From Pseudomonadota bacterium (GTDB taxonomy: Bacteria; Pseudomonadota; Gammaproteobacteria; Ga0077536), in assembly GCA_016719885.1 (NCBI GenBank), contig JADJYF010000001.1:1-64000 (forward strand): a DNA stretch of 64,000 nucleotides, given 5' to 3'. Under the pieces are notes generated by a model that worked only from the letters and a program-made list of their open reading frames with translations, searched no databases and was not told the DNA's origin. Made by a program: the position numbers and the translations under genes. This document shows positions 49,453 to 58,103 of this stretch, one piece after another (position 1 is the first letter of the stretch; each line of letters begins with the position of its first letter).

Positions 49453-51039
49453 ATGTACAAGGTTTTTGTCGCCGACAAGCTGTCGGCCGAAGGCATCGCC
49501 GCCCTCAAGCAGTACCCGGAGATCGAAATCGATTTCGCCGCCGGCCTGTCGGTCGCCGACGCCATTCCCCACGCCGCCGCCGCCGATGCCATCATCGTGC
49601 GCAGCGCCACCAAGATCAAAGGCGAGCTGCTGGCCGCCGCGACCAAGGTCAAGGTCATCGGCCGCGCCGGCATCGGCGTCGACAACGTCGACCTCGACGC
49701 CTGCACCGAGCGCGGCATCGTGGTGCTGAACACCCCCGACGCCAACGCCACCACCACCGCCGAGCTCGCCATCGCGCACCTGTTCTCGCTGTGCCGCAGC
49801 CTGCCCGCCGCCGACGCCTCGGTGCGTGCCGGCAAGTGGGAGCGCAACAGCATGGTCGGCACCGAGGTGTCGGGCAAGACCATCGGCATCGTCGGCTTCG
49901 GCACCATCGGCCGCCTGTTCGCCGAACGCGCGCGCGGCCTGAAGATGCGTGTCATCGGTTTCGACCCCTTCGTCACCGAGGCCACGTTCACCGAGTACGG
50001 CGTGGAGAAGGTCGACCTCGACACGCTGGTGACGACGGCCGATTTCATCACCCTGCATTGCCCGGTCACCAAGGACACCCGCGGCCTGTTGAGCCGCGAG
50101 CGCCTCGCGTCGATGAAGAAGGGCGCGCGTCTCATCAACTGCGCGCGCGGTGGCCTGGTCGACGAAGCGGCGCTGATCGAACTGGTGGCATCGGGCCATC
50201 TCGCCGGCGCCGCGCTCGACGTGTTCGAGGAAGAGCCGCCGCCGGCTGATTCGCCGTTGTTCAAACAGCCCGGCATCCAGTTCACGCCGCACTTGGGCGC
50301 CTCGACCGAAGAAGCGCAGATCGCCGTCGGCATCGAGATCGCGCACCAGGTAGCCGCGTTCCTGATCCGGGGCGAAGTCATCAACTCGGTCAACGTGCCG
50401 AGCATGGCGCCCGAGAAGCTCGCCAAGCTGTCGCCCTACATGGATCTCGCGCGCAAGCTCGGTCGCCTGTTGTGCCGCATGACGGAAGAGCCCCTGAGTT
50501 CGGTGGAGGTCGGCGTGTTCGGCGCCGCCGCCAACTTGAGCACCCATCCGATCGCGAGCGCGGCGATGGTCGGCATGCTGTGCGAGCACCACGCGGTGCC
50601 GGTCAACCAGATCAATGCCATCCACCTCGCCCGTCGCCAGGGCATCACGGTCACCGAGACCAGCTCGGCCGACTCGCGCGATTACGTGTCGCTGGTGCGC
50701 ATCACGGCCAAGAACGGCAAGCAGACCCTGTGCCTCGAGGGCACGCTGTTCGACGAACGTCACCCGCGCCTGGTGCGCGTCAATGACTACGAAGTCGAGT
50801 CGGCGCTGGAAGGGCAGTTGCTGTTCACCCGCCATGCCGACAAGCCGGGTGTGATCGGCGCGCTGGGTGAGATCCTCGGCCGCGCCGGCATCAATATCTC
50901 GCGCATGCAGGTGGGCGTGGCCAAGGGCAGTGACCGCGCGATCGCGGTGGTCGGCGTGTCACAGGCGCTGGAGCAGGCCACGCTGGACCAGCTGACGGCC
51001 ATCGCCGCGGTGGACAAGGTGCTGCAGGTCGGGTTCTAG
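49453..51039 (+). CDS. serA: D-3-phosphoglycerate dehydrogenase, long form with ASB and ACT domains
   Basis: A 528-residue protein, longer than E. coli SerA (410). The NAD-binding motif is GIVGFGTIGRLFAERA. The catalytic Arg is in NCARGGLVDEAAL, with Glu nearby, and the His is in FTPHLGASTEEAQIAVG. Residues about 315-450 are the ASB (allosteric substrate-binding) domain, including LGRLLCRMTEEPLSSVEVGV. The C-terminal ACT domain is RHADKPGVIGALGEILGRAG and NISRMQVGVAKG. It oxidises 3-phosphoglycerate, the first step of serine synthesis, with serine feedback expected. AGTAACACC precedes ATG 49453. An intrinsic terminator follows the stop. Confidence 0.94.
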   Translation: MYKVFVADKLSAEGIAALKQYPEIEIDFAAGLSVADAIPHAAAADAIIVRSATKIKGELLAAATKVKVIGRAGIGVDNVDLDACTERGIVVLNTPDANATTTAELAIAHLFSLCRSLPAADASVRAGKWERNSMVGTEVSGKTIGIVGFGTIGRLFAERARGLKMRVIGFDPFVTEATFTEYGVEKVDLDTLVTTADFITLHCPVTKDTRGLLSRERLASMKKGARLINCARGGLVDEAALIELVASGHLAGAALDVFEEEPPPADSPLFKQPGIQFTPHLGASTEEAQIAVGIEIAHQVAAFLIRGEVINSVNVPSMAPEKLAKLSPYMDLARKLGRLLCRMTEEPLSSVEVGVFGAAANLSTHPIASAAMVGMLCEHHAVPVNQINAIHLARRQGITVTETSSADSRDYVSLVRITAKNGKQTLCLEGTLFDERHPRLVRVNDYEVESALEGQLLFTRHADKPGVIGALGEILGRAGINISRMQVGVAKGSDRAIAVVGVSQALEQATLDQLTAIAAVDKVLQVGF

Positions 51040-51046
51040 TCGCCCA

Positions 51047-51071
51047 GGCGGCGCGCAATGCGCCGCCTTTT
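51047..51071 (+). terminator. intrinsic terminator of the serC-serA operon
   Basis: GGCGGCGC-GCAAT-GCGCCGCC-TTTT, a perfect 8-bp GC stem with a five-base loop and four T residues, begins 8 bp after the serA stop. Confidence 0.88.
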
Positions 51072-51120
51072 GCGATATGTGCTGCGGACAAATCGCGGCG
51101 TGACGTTGCCGCGGCTTCGA

Positions 51121-51186
51121 TGTGCGAATGAATTCGCACCCACATGCCCCGATGTCGACCTTGTAGGTGCGAATTCAATCGCACAC
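51121..51186. repeat. REP-like palindrome pair, GCGAA-stem type with a hybrid leader
   Basis: The left copy is GTGCGAATGAATTCGCACCC followed by ACA; read inverted it has the leader TGTGGGT otherwise seen with CAGAC-type stems. The right copy is TGTAGGTGCGAATTCAATCG followed by CAC, with one arm mismatch. They lie between the serA terminator and the end of the small gene at 51207. Confidence 0.8.
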
Positions 51187-51206
51187 CCCAGGTGCCGGGA
51201 TCGAAT

Positions 51207-51464
51207 TCAGGCCGCCAAATCGTCGTCTTCTTCTTCGAGTTCCAGGCCCAAAGGCGTAGCCGCCACGAAATTCGCCGCGGGCAGCTTGGCTACCAGGGTT
51301 TTGAGCTGGGTGACCGCGCCTTGCCAGTCGACGGCGTTTTCACCGGCACGTTGTGCGGAACAGGCGTGGATGGCGGCGAGTGCTTCGCTGGTGGCGCCGC
51401 CGTTGCAGGCCATCTTGAGCAGCATCATTGCTTGCGCTTTCGCGTTTGAATCAAGTCCCTTCAT
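51207..51464 (-). CDS. hypothetical acidic-tailed cytoplasmic protein, 85 residues
   Basis: ATG 51464 has a strong AAGGAG eight bases upstream. The sequence begins MKGLDSNAKAQAMMLLKMAC and is mostly helical, with two Cys in its first half (KMACNGG, HACSAQ) and an acidic end (LELEEEDDDLAA). No family was recognised and there is no signal peptide. It stands alone between palindromes and a structured intergenic region; the good ribosome-binding site supports it as real. Confidence 0.6.
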   Translation of the reverse strand: MKGLDSNAKAQAMMLLKMACNGGATSEALAAIHACSAQRAGENAVDWQGAVTQLKTLVAKLPAANFVAATPLGLELEEEDDDLAA

Positions 51465-51663
51465 GGTCGCTCCTTGTCGATTCCGCTACGGCCGCGTGGG
51501 TTGGGCGGTCGCGCCGAATTCTCCGTTGGTCATGCAGGTGGCGGCGGGTGACCGCCACGGCAATCGATCGGCCGCGGGCTGGAGCACATCATGTGCGCAG
51601 CGCTCGCGGTCGGTTGCGCGGGCTATTTCGCCCGACGCTATACCGCTTCGTATGGTACGAATC

Positions 51664-51707
51664 CGCCCCCGTGGGCAGCAAAATTCTTGCTGTCGCAAAC
51701 GGGGGCG
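51664..51707. terminator. nested hairpin after the acyl-CoA carboxylase operon
   Basis: The outer stem CGCCCCCGT/ACGGGGGCG (51664-51672 with 51699-51707) is a perfect 9 bp. Inside it CAGCAA/TTGCTG (51676-51681 with 51687-51692) forms a second perfect stem. It lies 45 bp beyond the stop of the carboxyltransferase gene on the minus strand. There is no T run, so it is a weak terminator candidate or a structured RNA end. The rest of 51465-51751 shows no gene. Confidence 0.45.
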
Positions 51708-51751
51708 AGTGTGTAAAAGATTATGGCTGTGCCTGGCGGATTTGATTCAGC

Positions 51752-53359
51752 TCAAAAACGGAAGATGCCGTAACCCTGTTGGCCGAGCGGCGCATTCAGC
51801 GCCGCGCTGATCGACATGCCGAGTGCGTTGCGCGTATCGACCGGGTCGACGATGCCGTCGTCCCACAGTTCCGAGGTTGCGTAGTAGGCCGACATCTGGT
51901 GCTGGTAGGCTTCCAGGGTCTCGCGGTAGACGCGATCGAGTTCACTCTGCTCGACTTTCTCGCCACGACGCTCGAGCTGCCGGAGTTTCACTTCCGAGAG
52001 CGTCTTGGCCGCCTGTTCGCCGCCCATGATGCCGATGTTGTGGTTGGGCCACGAGAACAGCATGCGCGAATCGTAGGCGCGGCCGCACATGCCGTAGTTG
52101 CCGGCGCCGAAGGAGCCGTGGCACATGACAGTGAATTTCGGCACGTGCGAGCCGACCTGCGCCATGATCATCTTGGCGCCGTCCTTGGAGATGCCGCGCG
52201 CTTCGTATTCGCGGCCGACCATGTAGCCGGTGATGTTCTGCAGGAACACGATGGGCGTGTTGTTCTGGTTGCACAGCTCGATGAAGTGCGCGCCCTTCAA
52301 GGCGCTGTCGTTGAACAGCACGCCGTTGTTGGCGAGGATGCCGACCTTGAAGCCCCAGATGTTGGCGAAGCCGCACACCAGGGTCGTGCCGTAGGCCGGC
52401 TGGTATTCATGGAAGCGGCTGCCGTCGACGATGCGCGCGATCACTTCGCGCATTTCGAACGAGCGCTTGATGTCGTTCGGAATGATGCCGTACAGCTCGT
52501 CGGGGTCGTAGTAGGGCGGCTCGACGGCGTCGCGCTGCAGGTTCCATTTCGGCGTGTGTTCCCACTGCGCGACTATTTCGCGGCCAATCGCAATCGCTTC
52601 TTCCTCGGTCGAGGCCGGGTAGTCGCAGGTGCCGCTGATCTGGGTGTGCAGATCGCAGCCGCCGAGTTGATCGGCGGTGACGATTTCACCGGTCGCGGCC
52701 TTCACCAGCGGCGGACCGGCGAGGAACACCGCGCCGGTGCCGCGCACGATCACCGAGTAGTCGGACAGCGCCGGGATGTAGGCGCCGCCGGCGGTGCAGT
52801 GTCCGAACACCAGGGCCAGCTGCTTGACGTTCATCTTCGACAGCACGCTCTGGTTGCGGAACATGCGGCCGGCCATGTACTTGTCCGGGAACAGCTCGGA
52901 CTGCAAGGGCAGGAAGCCGCCGGCGCTGTCGCACAGGTGGATCACCGGCAGCCGGTTCTCGATCGCCATGTCCAGCACGCGCACGATTTTCTTGACCGTC
53001 AGCGGATACCAGGCGCCGCCCTTGATGCTCGAATCGTTGGCGTTGATGATGACTTCGCGGCCCTGCACCATGCCGATGCCGGTCACCACGCTGGCGCTGG
53101 GCGCCTCGCCGTCATAGGCCATGTTGGCGGCCAGTGTCGAGAACTCCAGGAACGGCGTGCCCGGATCCAGCAGCTTCTCGATGCGCTCACGCGGCATCAT
53201 CTTGCCGTGGTTGGCGAGGCGCTCGATGTCCTTCTGCGGGCGGTCGAAGCGCGCCGCGCGTTGCTTCTCGTGCAGTTCGCGCGCCAGGCCACGGTTGTGC
53301 GCGTAGTAGCGGCGGAATTCCGCCGAGCCGGTCTGAATGGTGGATTGGATGCGTGGCAT
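51752..53359 (-). CDS. acyl-CoA carboxylase carboxyltransferase subunit (LiuB/AtuC type)
   Basis: About 535 residues, the length of methylcrotonyl- and geranyl-CoA carboxylase beta subunits. Blocks are ERIEKLLDPGTPFLEFSTLA, ANDSSIKGGAWYPLTVKKIV, HLCDSAGGFLPLQSELFPDK, GHCTAGGAYIPALSDYSVIV, and GSFGAGNYGMCGRAYDSRML, including the two oxyanion-hole Gly-rich loops. It transfers carboxyl from biotin to a branched unsaturated acyl-CoA. ATG 53359 is chosen: it starts MPRIQSTIQTGS and lies 1 bp after the biotin-carrier gene. Leucine (LiuB) or citronellol (AtuC) pathways are both possible from sequence alone. Confidence 0.9.
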   Translation of the reverse strand: MPRIQSTIQTGSAEFRRYYAHNRGLARELHEKQRAARFDRPQKDIERLANHGKMMPRERIEKLLDPGTPFLEFSTLAANMAYDGEAPSASVVTGIGMVQGREVIINANDSSIKGGAWYPLTVKKIVRVLDMAIENRLPVIHLCDSAGGFLPLQSELFPDKYMAGRMFRNQSVLSKMNVKQLALVFGHCTAGGAYIPALSDYSVIVRGTGAVFLAGPPLVKAATGEIVTADQLGGCDLHTQISGTCDYPASTEEEAIAIGREIVAQWEHTPKWNLQRDAVEPPYYDPDELYGIIPNDIKRSFEMREVIARIVDGSRFHEYQPAYGTTLVCGFANIWGFKVGILANNGVLFNDSALKGAHFIELCNQNNTPIVFLQNITGYMVGREYEARGISKDGAKMIMAQVGSHVPKFTVMCHGSFGAGNYGMCGRAYDSRMLFSWPNHNIGIMGGEQAAKTLSEVKLRQLERRGEKVEQSELDRVYRETLEAYQHQMSAYYATSELWDDGIVDPVDTRNALGMSISAALNAPLGQQGYGIFRF

Positions 53360-53360
53360 C

Positions 53361-53861
53361 TCAGGACTCCGCGTGCAAGGAAATGAGTTGAGCGCCCTTG
53401 TCGAAAGTCTGGTTGACCTCGACATGCACCGCTTCGACCACGCCGTCGCGTGGCGCGACGATGTTGATCTGCATCTTCATCGACTCGATGACGATCAGCA
53501 CGTCACCGGCCGACACATGGGCGCCGACGCTGGCGTTGACCGCCACCACCACGCCCGGCATGTCGGCGCGCAGCGTGTCGTCGCCGCCGGCATGGTGCTG
53601 GGCGGCGGTGATCGCGTCTTCATAACCGACCGAAAAGCTGCGGTTGCCGATGCGCAGGTGGATGCGATTGCCTTCCCAGGTGCGCCACACCTGGTAGCTG
53701 CGACCATCGACGGTCAACAGCGCGCATTCCTCGTTGATGGCGCCGGATTCGCTGACGGTGTGGGCGATGCCGTCGACCGTCAACACCAGTTCCGGGTTGC
53801 GCTCGGCGATGCTGACACCGTGCTCGGTGCCGTCCAGGTTGAAACTGTATTCGAGTGCCAT
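53361..53861 (-). CDS. biotin carboxyl carrier protein of acyl-CoA carboxylase
   Basis: About 166 residues. The C-terminal lipoyl/biotinyl domain holds the biotin-attachment motif VIESMKMQINIVAP. DDTLRADMPGVVVAVNASVG leads into it. The N-terminal half (EYSFNLDGTEHGVSIAERNP) resembles the BT domain that links carrier to carboxyltransferase in LiuD/AtuF-type subunits. In those proteins carrier, BT and biotin carboxylase are one chain, whereas here the carrier plus BT is a separate gene two bases after the biotin carboxylase, a fission worth noting. Confidence 0.88.
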   Translation of the reverse strand: MALEYSFNLDGTEHGVSIAERNPELVLTVDGIAHTVSESGAINEECALLTVDGRSYQVWRTWEGNRIHLRIGNRSFSVGYEDAITAAQHHAGGDDTLRADMPGVVVAVNASVGAHVSAGDVLIVIESMKMQINIVAPRDGVVEAVHVEVNQTFDKGAQLISLHAES

Positions 53862-53863
53862 GA

Positions 53864-55336
53864 CTAGTTCCGCCAGCCGCCGATGGAGGCGTAAGGTTCA
53901 GGGGTTTCGTAGACCAGGCGGCGGAAATCGCTGACGCCCAGGGCCGCGGCAATCAGCAATGCCGCGCGGTCGGTGTCATCCAGCGCCGCGGGCGCGAGAT
54001 CGGCCGCGTGCTCGGTGATGAAACCGGTATGCAATTGACCGGCGCGGAACGCCGCGTGACGCAGCACCGTACCGAGGTAGTCGATGTTGTTGCTGACGCC
54101 GAGCAGCACGAAGTCGTCCAGCGCCTGCACGATGCCGTCGACCGCCGCGTCGCGCGTGGCGCCGTGGCAGACGAGCTTGCCGACCATCGAATCGAAGGCG
54201 GCGGTGATGGCCTGCCCCTGGCGGATGCCGCCGTCGAAGCGCACGCCTTCGCCGTCGGGAATGCGCAGCAGCTGCGCGACGCCAGTGGCGGGACGGAATT
54301 CATGTTCCGGTTCTTCGCAGCAGATGCGGCATTCGATGGCGTGGCCGCGCTGCTTGATGTCGGCCTGCTTCCACGGCAGGCCAAGGCCCGCCGCGACGCG
54401 CAGCTGCGCCTCGACGAGATCGACGCCGCACACCATCTCGGTGACCGGATGCTCGACCTGCAGGCGCGTGTTCATTTCCAGGAAGTAGAACTCGCCGTCC
54501 GGCGCAAGAATGAATTCCACGGTGCCGGCGTTGCGGTACTTGGCGCTGGCCGCCAGTTCCACCGCCGCCTTGCAGATGCGATCGCGCAGTGCTTTCGGCA
54601 TGCTCGGCGCCGGCGATTCCTCGATGATCTTCTGGAAGCGGCGCTGCACCGAGCATTCACGTTCGAACAGGTGCACGACATTGCCCTGGCCGTCGCCCAT
54701 CACCTGCACTTCGATGTGACGCGGGCGCTCGATGTAGCGCTCGGCGTAGACGCGGCCGTCGGCGAAATAGCGTTCCGCTTCGCCCATGGCGGTGCGCGCC
54801 TTGGCCGCCAGTTCACCGCTGCTGCGCACGATGCTCATGCCCTTGCCGCCGCCGCCGGCGGCGGCCTTGATCAGCAGCGGGAAGCCGATCTTCGAGGCCT
54901 GCTCGACGAAGCTGTCCAGATCGCCTTCCTGCTTGACGCTGGGCGAGACCGGCACGCCGGCCTTCACCGCGAATTCGCGCGAGTGGATCTTGTCGCCCAT
55001 GAGGCGGATGACTTCCGACTGCGGACCGACGAAGGCGAGGCCGGCATTCTCCACCGCCTCGGCGAACTTCGCGTTCTCCGACAGGAAGCCGTAGCCCGGG
55101 TGGATGCATTGCGCGCCCTGGGCCTTGGCGATGTCCAGCAGTTGCGGGATGTCGAGATAGCCGGCGGTCGGCACATCGGCCACCAGCTCGACGGCGACAT
55201 CGGCCAGCTGCACATGGGGTGCGTGGCGGTCTTCGTGGTGGTAGACGGCGATGGTGCGCAGGCCGAGCTTGCGCGCGGTACGGATCACGCGGCAGGCGAT
55301 TTCACCGCGATTGGCGACGAGGATGCTGTCAAACAT
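53864..55336 (-). CDS. biotin carboxylase subunit of acyl-CoA carboxylase
   Basis: A 490-residue ATP-grasp enzyme. It begins MFDSILVANRGEIACRVIRT and shows IHPGYGFLSENAKFAEAVEN, LLIKAAAGGGGKGMSIVRSS (Gly-rich ATP loop), HIEVQVMGDGQGNVVHLFER, ECSVQRRFQKIIEESPAP, EMNTRLQVEHPVTEMVCGVD (catalytic Arg/Glu region). A longer C-terminus than ACC AccC matches propionyl/methylcrotonyl-type enzymes minus their carrier domain. It carboxylates biotin using bicarbonate and ATP. It lies 54 bp downstream of the AtuA-like gene and 2 bp upstream of the carrier gene. Confidence 0.92.
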   Translation of the reverse strand: MFDSILVANRGEIACRVIRTARKLGLRTIAVYHHEDRHAPHVQLADVAVELVADVPTAGYLDIPQLLDIAKAQGAQCIHPGYGFLSENAKFAEAVENAGLAFVGPQSEVIRLMGDKIHSREFAVKAGVPVSPSVKQEGDLDSFVEQASKIGFPLLIKAAAGGGGKGMSIVRSSGELAAKARTAMGEAERYFADGRVYAERYIERPRHIEVQVMGDGQGNVVHLFERECSVQRRFQKIIEESPAPSMPKALRDRICKAAVELAASAKYRNAGTVEFILAPDGEFYFLEMNTRLQVEHPVTEMVCGVDLVEAQLRVAAGLGLPWKQADIKQRGHAIECRICCEEPEHEFRPATGVAQLLRIPDGEGVRFDGGIRQGQAITAAFDSMVGKLVCHGATRDAAVDGIVQALDDFVLLGVSNNIDYLGTVLRHAAFRAGQLHTGFITEHAADLAPAALDDTDRAALLIAAALGVSDFRRLVYETPEPYASIGGWRN

Positions 55337-55390
55337 GGATGAGTCTGTCGTTGTTTTTGAGCGGGCAGCGGGCGCAGGTCCGCGCTGCGG

Positions 55391-57196
55391 TTAGCGGGCG
55401 AGTATACCGTCTTTGGCGGCCCATTCGGCAGGTACCGTCACGGGCAGGTCGAGCAGCATCTGGGCATGGGCCTTGCCCTGCGGGTCGTGGCGCAGCGACG
55501 CCACGCCGCCGCCGCCGAGCGCGCGTTCGAGCACGAAGTTGAAGCCATCGAGCCCCGGCCACGGGTAACGCGTCACCGGCCCGGCCGCGAGATGGGCGAA
55601 CCACGCGCCGACCGCGTCGCTGCTCAATTGCGCGGCCAGCAGTGGCACGAATTCCGGGCGCCGCGCCAGCACGCCGATGTTGACGCGGTCGCCCTTGTCG
55701 CCGGAGCGGGCATGGGCGAGGGCGCGTAGCGGAACATCGATGCCGGCGGTGACGTGCCGCGCGGGTGTATCGTCGGCGACCGTCGCGGCGTGGCCCGCCG
55801 TGCCCGCGGGCGCCGGCACCGGGATGCGCGTGTCGCCGAGCAACACCTCGATGTCGATGGTCGCTTTCGGCACCAGGCACGAGTAAAGGCGGATCACCGG
55901 CTGCACGTTGGGACGCCCGCCGGCGAAACCGGTCAGTCCCTGGGCCATGGCGGTGGCGGCCGGAAAGATCTCGCGCGCGAAGATCTCGAGCGCTTTCTTG
56001 TCCGCGTGGGCAACGCCGATCTTGACCACCACCTCGCGAGTGTCGCCATGGCGTGCGTGGGGTCCATAGGTGCTCTCGGCGCCGAGCAGCTCCACCGACA
56101 CTTCGCGGTAATCGCCAAAGCCGCGTTCGCCGAACATGCGCCGCGTGCGGGCCAGGATGGCGTCCGCCACGCGCTGGCCTTTGCGCGCGGCATCCACGCC
56201 GCCGATCATCATGGTGGCGGTGGCGCGATAGCCGTCGGCATGGGTGGCCGAGACCTTGTAGCTGTCGCTGGGCGTGTGCCCGCGCGCACCGCTCACCTCG
56301 ACCCGGTCGACGCCCACCTCGCGCACCGCGATGCGGGAAAAATCGCAGCATACGTCGGGCAGCATGTAATGGGCGGGATCGCCAATCTCGTAGACGATTT
56401 GCTCGGCGACGGTGGCGCGCGAGATGAGGCCGCCGGTGTGCGCGGGCTTGCTGATGACGAAGCTGCCATCGGCGCGGCACTCGGCGATTGGAAAGCCCAT
56501 GTCGTCCCAGCCCGGCACCTGTTCCCAGTCGGTGAACAGGCCGCCCGTGCATTGCGTGCCGCATTCGATGATGTGCCCGGCCAGCGAACCGGCCGCAAGC
56601 AGGTCGTAGTCGTCGCTGCGCCAGCCGAACTCGTGCATCAGCGGGCCGAGTACCAGCGCGCTGTCGACACAGCGGCCGGTGATGACGACGTCGGCGCCGG
56701 CAGCCAGCGCGGCGGCGATGGGCGTGGCGCCGAGGTAGGCATTGATGCTGGCGAGCCTGGCCGGCAACGGTGCGCCGCTGTCCATCTCGCGCAGGCCCGA
56801 TGCGCGCAGTGTGTCGGCCGCGGCGGACAGGTCGTCGCCGAGCACCGCTGCCACGCGCAGGCCGACGCCGGCCTCGGCGGCCACCTGTTCCAGCGCCGCC
56901 TTGCAGGCCAGCGGATTGACGCCGCCGGCGTTGGTCACGACCTTGATACCCTGGCGAGCGATCTCGGCGATGAGCGGCTTCATGACCGCCGACACGAAGT
57001 CGGTGGCATAGCCGGCCGCGGCGTCGCCGGCCTTCATGCGTGCGAGTATCGACATGGTGATCTCGGCCAGGTAGTCCATCACGAGGTAATGGATATCGCC
57101 GTGATGCACCAGTTGCGCCGGCCCCGCCGCGCTGTCTCCCCAGAAGCCGGCGCCGCAGCCGATGCGCACCACCGGCATTGCCGTCGTGCCGTTCAT
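55391..57196 (-). CDS. DUF1446/AtuA-family protein of acyclic-terpene-type acyl-CoA metabolism
   Basis: About 601 residues. The N-terminal DUF1446 domain holds RIGCGAGFWGDSAAGPAQLV, GGVNPLACKAALEQVAAEAG, ITGRCVDSALVLGPLMHEFG, and KPAHTGGLISRATVAEQIVY. The C-terminal AtuA-like ferredoxin-fold domain begins about 485, including LRALAHARSGDKGDRVNIGV. AtuA is required for citronellol/geraniol use in Pseudomonas, but its reaction is not settled. ATG 57196 overlaps the enoyl-CoA hydratase stop (ATGA), fixing the start and showing coupling. Together with the carboxylase genes it suggests the atu or a related branched-acyl pathway. Confidence 0.88.
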   Translation of the reverse strand: MNGTTAMPVVRIGCGAGFWGDSAAGPAQLVHHGDIHYLVMDYLAEITMSILARMKAGDAAAGYATDFVSAVMKPLIAEIARQGIKVVTNAGGVNPLACKAALEQVAAEAGVGLRVAAVLGDDLSAAADTLRASGLREMDSGAPLPARLASINAYLGATPIAAALAAGADVVITGRCVDSALVLGPLMHEFGWRSDDYDLLAAGSLAGHIIECGTQCTGGLFTDWEQVPGWDDMGFPIAECRADGSFVISKPAHTGGLISRATVAEQIVYEIGDPAHYMLPDVCCDFSRIAVREVGVDRVEVSGARGHTPSDSYKVSATHADGYRATATMMIGGVDAARKGQRVADAILARTRRMFGERGFGDYREVSVELLGAESTYGPHARHGDTREVVVKIGVAHADKKALEIFAREIFPAATAMAQGLTGFAGGRPNVQPVIRLYSCLVPKATIDIEVLLGDTRIPVPAPAGTAGHAATVADDTPARHVTAGIDVPLRALAHARSGDKGDRVNIGVLARRPEFVPLLAAQLSSDAVGAWFAHLAAGPVTRYPWPGLDGFNFVLERALGGGGVASLRHDPQGKAHAQMLLDLPVTVPAEWAAKDGILAR

Positions 57197-57975
57197 TTGC
57201 CCGGCCATTGCGGCGCGCGCTTCTCGTTGAAGGCGGCGAAGCCCTCGCGGGCGTCTTCGGTCATGGCCATGATCGGCAGCATGAGCTGGGTGTATTCGAA
57301 GGCCTTGTCGAGCGGCATGTCCTCGATGGCGCGGAATGCCTGCTTGCCGAGCTTGATGGCGGTCGGCGACTTGTCGGCGATGCGCGAAATCAACCAGTCG
57401 AGCTTGGCGTCGAGTTCGGCGGCCGGCACCACGTAGTTGACGATGTCCATGGCCAGCGCCTCGGCGGCCGAGAACGACTCGCCGGTGGTGGCGATTTCAT
57501 ACAGCTTGCGCCGCGGAATGATGCGCATCATGTAGGACAGGATCATCATCGGAAACAGCCCCAGGCGTGATTCCGGCACGCCGAACTGCGCGGCATCGGT
57601 GCTGATGGCCATGTCGCAGGCGCACACCAGGCCCAGCCCGCCGGCCAGGGCATGGCCGTTGACGCGCGCGATGACCGGCAGGCCGCAGCGCTCGAGACGG
57701 CGGAACAACTGGATGACGTAGTGCCGCGGATTGGCCGGGTCGATGACGAAGGGCGTGCCGTCGGCGCCGGGCTTGAGATCGCCGCCCGCGCAGAACACCT
57801 TGTCGCCGCTGCCGGTCAGCACCACCACCCGCACGCCGGGGCTGGCCTCGGCCTCGTCGATGGCCGCCGCGATGCCGGCGCACACCTCTTCGTTCAGGGC
57901 ATTGCGCCGCTCCGGTCGATTGATGGTGATGCGCAGCACCGCGCCATCGCGGTCGCTCTTAACCACGTCATTCAT
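57193..57975 (-). CDS. enoyl-CoA hydratase/isomerase (AtuE/LiuC-like)
   Basis: About 260 residues of the crotonase fold. Features are ITINRPERRNALNEEVCAGI, KVFCAGGDLKPGADGTP (oxyanion loop), VNGHALAGGLGLVCACDMAI (second oxyanion Gly region) and FGVPESRLGLFPMMILSYMM, with Glu in VPESRLG at a catalytic position. It would hydrate an unsaturated, probably carboxylated acyl-CoA made by the downstream carboxylase. ATG 57975 has GGGGAGA 7 bp upstream. It is first gene of the five-gene operon. Confidence 0.88.
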   Translation of the reverse strand: MNDVVKSDRDGAVLRITINRPERRNALNEEVCAGIAAAIDEAEASPGVRVVVLTGSGDKVFCAGGDLKPGADGTPFVIDPANPRHYVIQLFRRLERCGLPVIARVNGHALAGGLGLVCACDMAISTDAAQFGVPESRLGLFPMMILSYMMRIIPRRKLYEIATTGESFSAAEALAMDIVNYVVPAAELDAKLDWLISRIADKSPTAIKLGKQAFRAIEDMPLDKAFEYTQLMLPIMAMTEDAREGFAAFNEKRAPQWPGK

Positions 57976-58103
57976 GCGAGATCTCCCCAAAGAATGCGGC
58001 TGGCGGGCGCGCCCGCCGCGCGGCCGGCGTGGCAGGTGGCGCTCCGCCGTGCGTGTACTAGAGTTGATGATACCAAGCAGCCATCAAGGGCGGGGAGGTG
58101 ACT

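Noticed and set aside
8307..51186. Dispersed palindromes considered as a CRISPR array
   Set aside because: Copies are far apart, occur singly or as inverted pairs, and have no regular spacers or cas genes.
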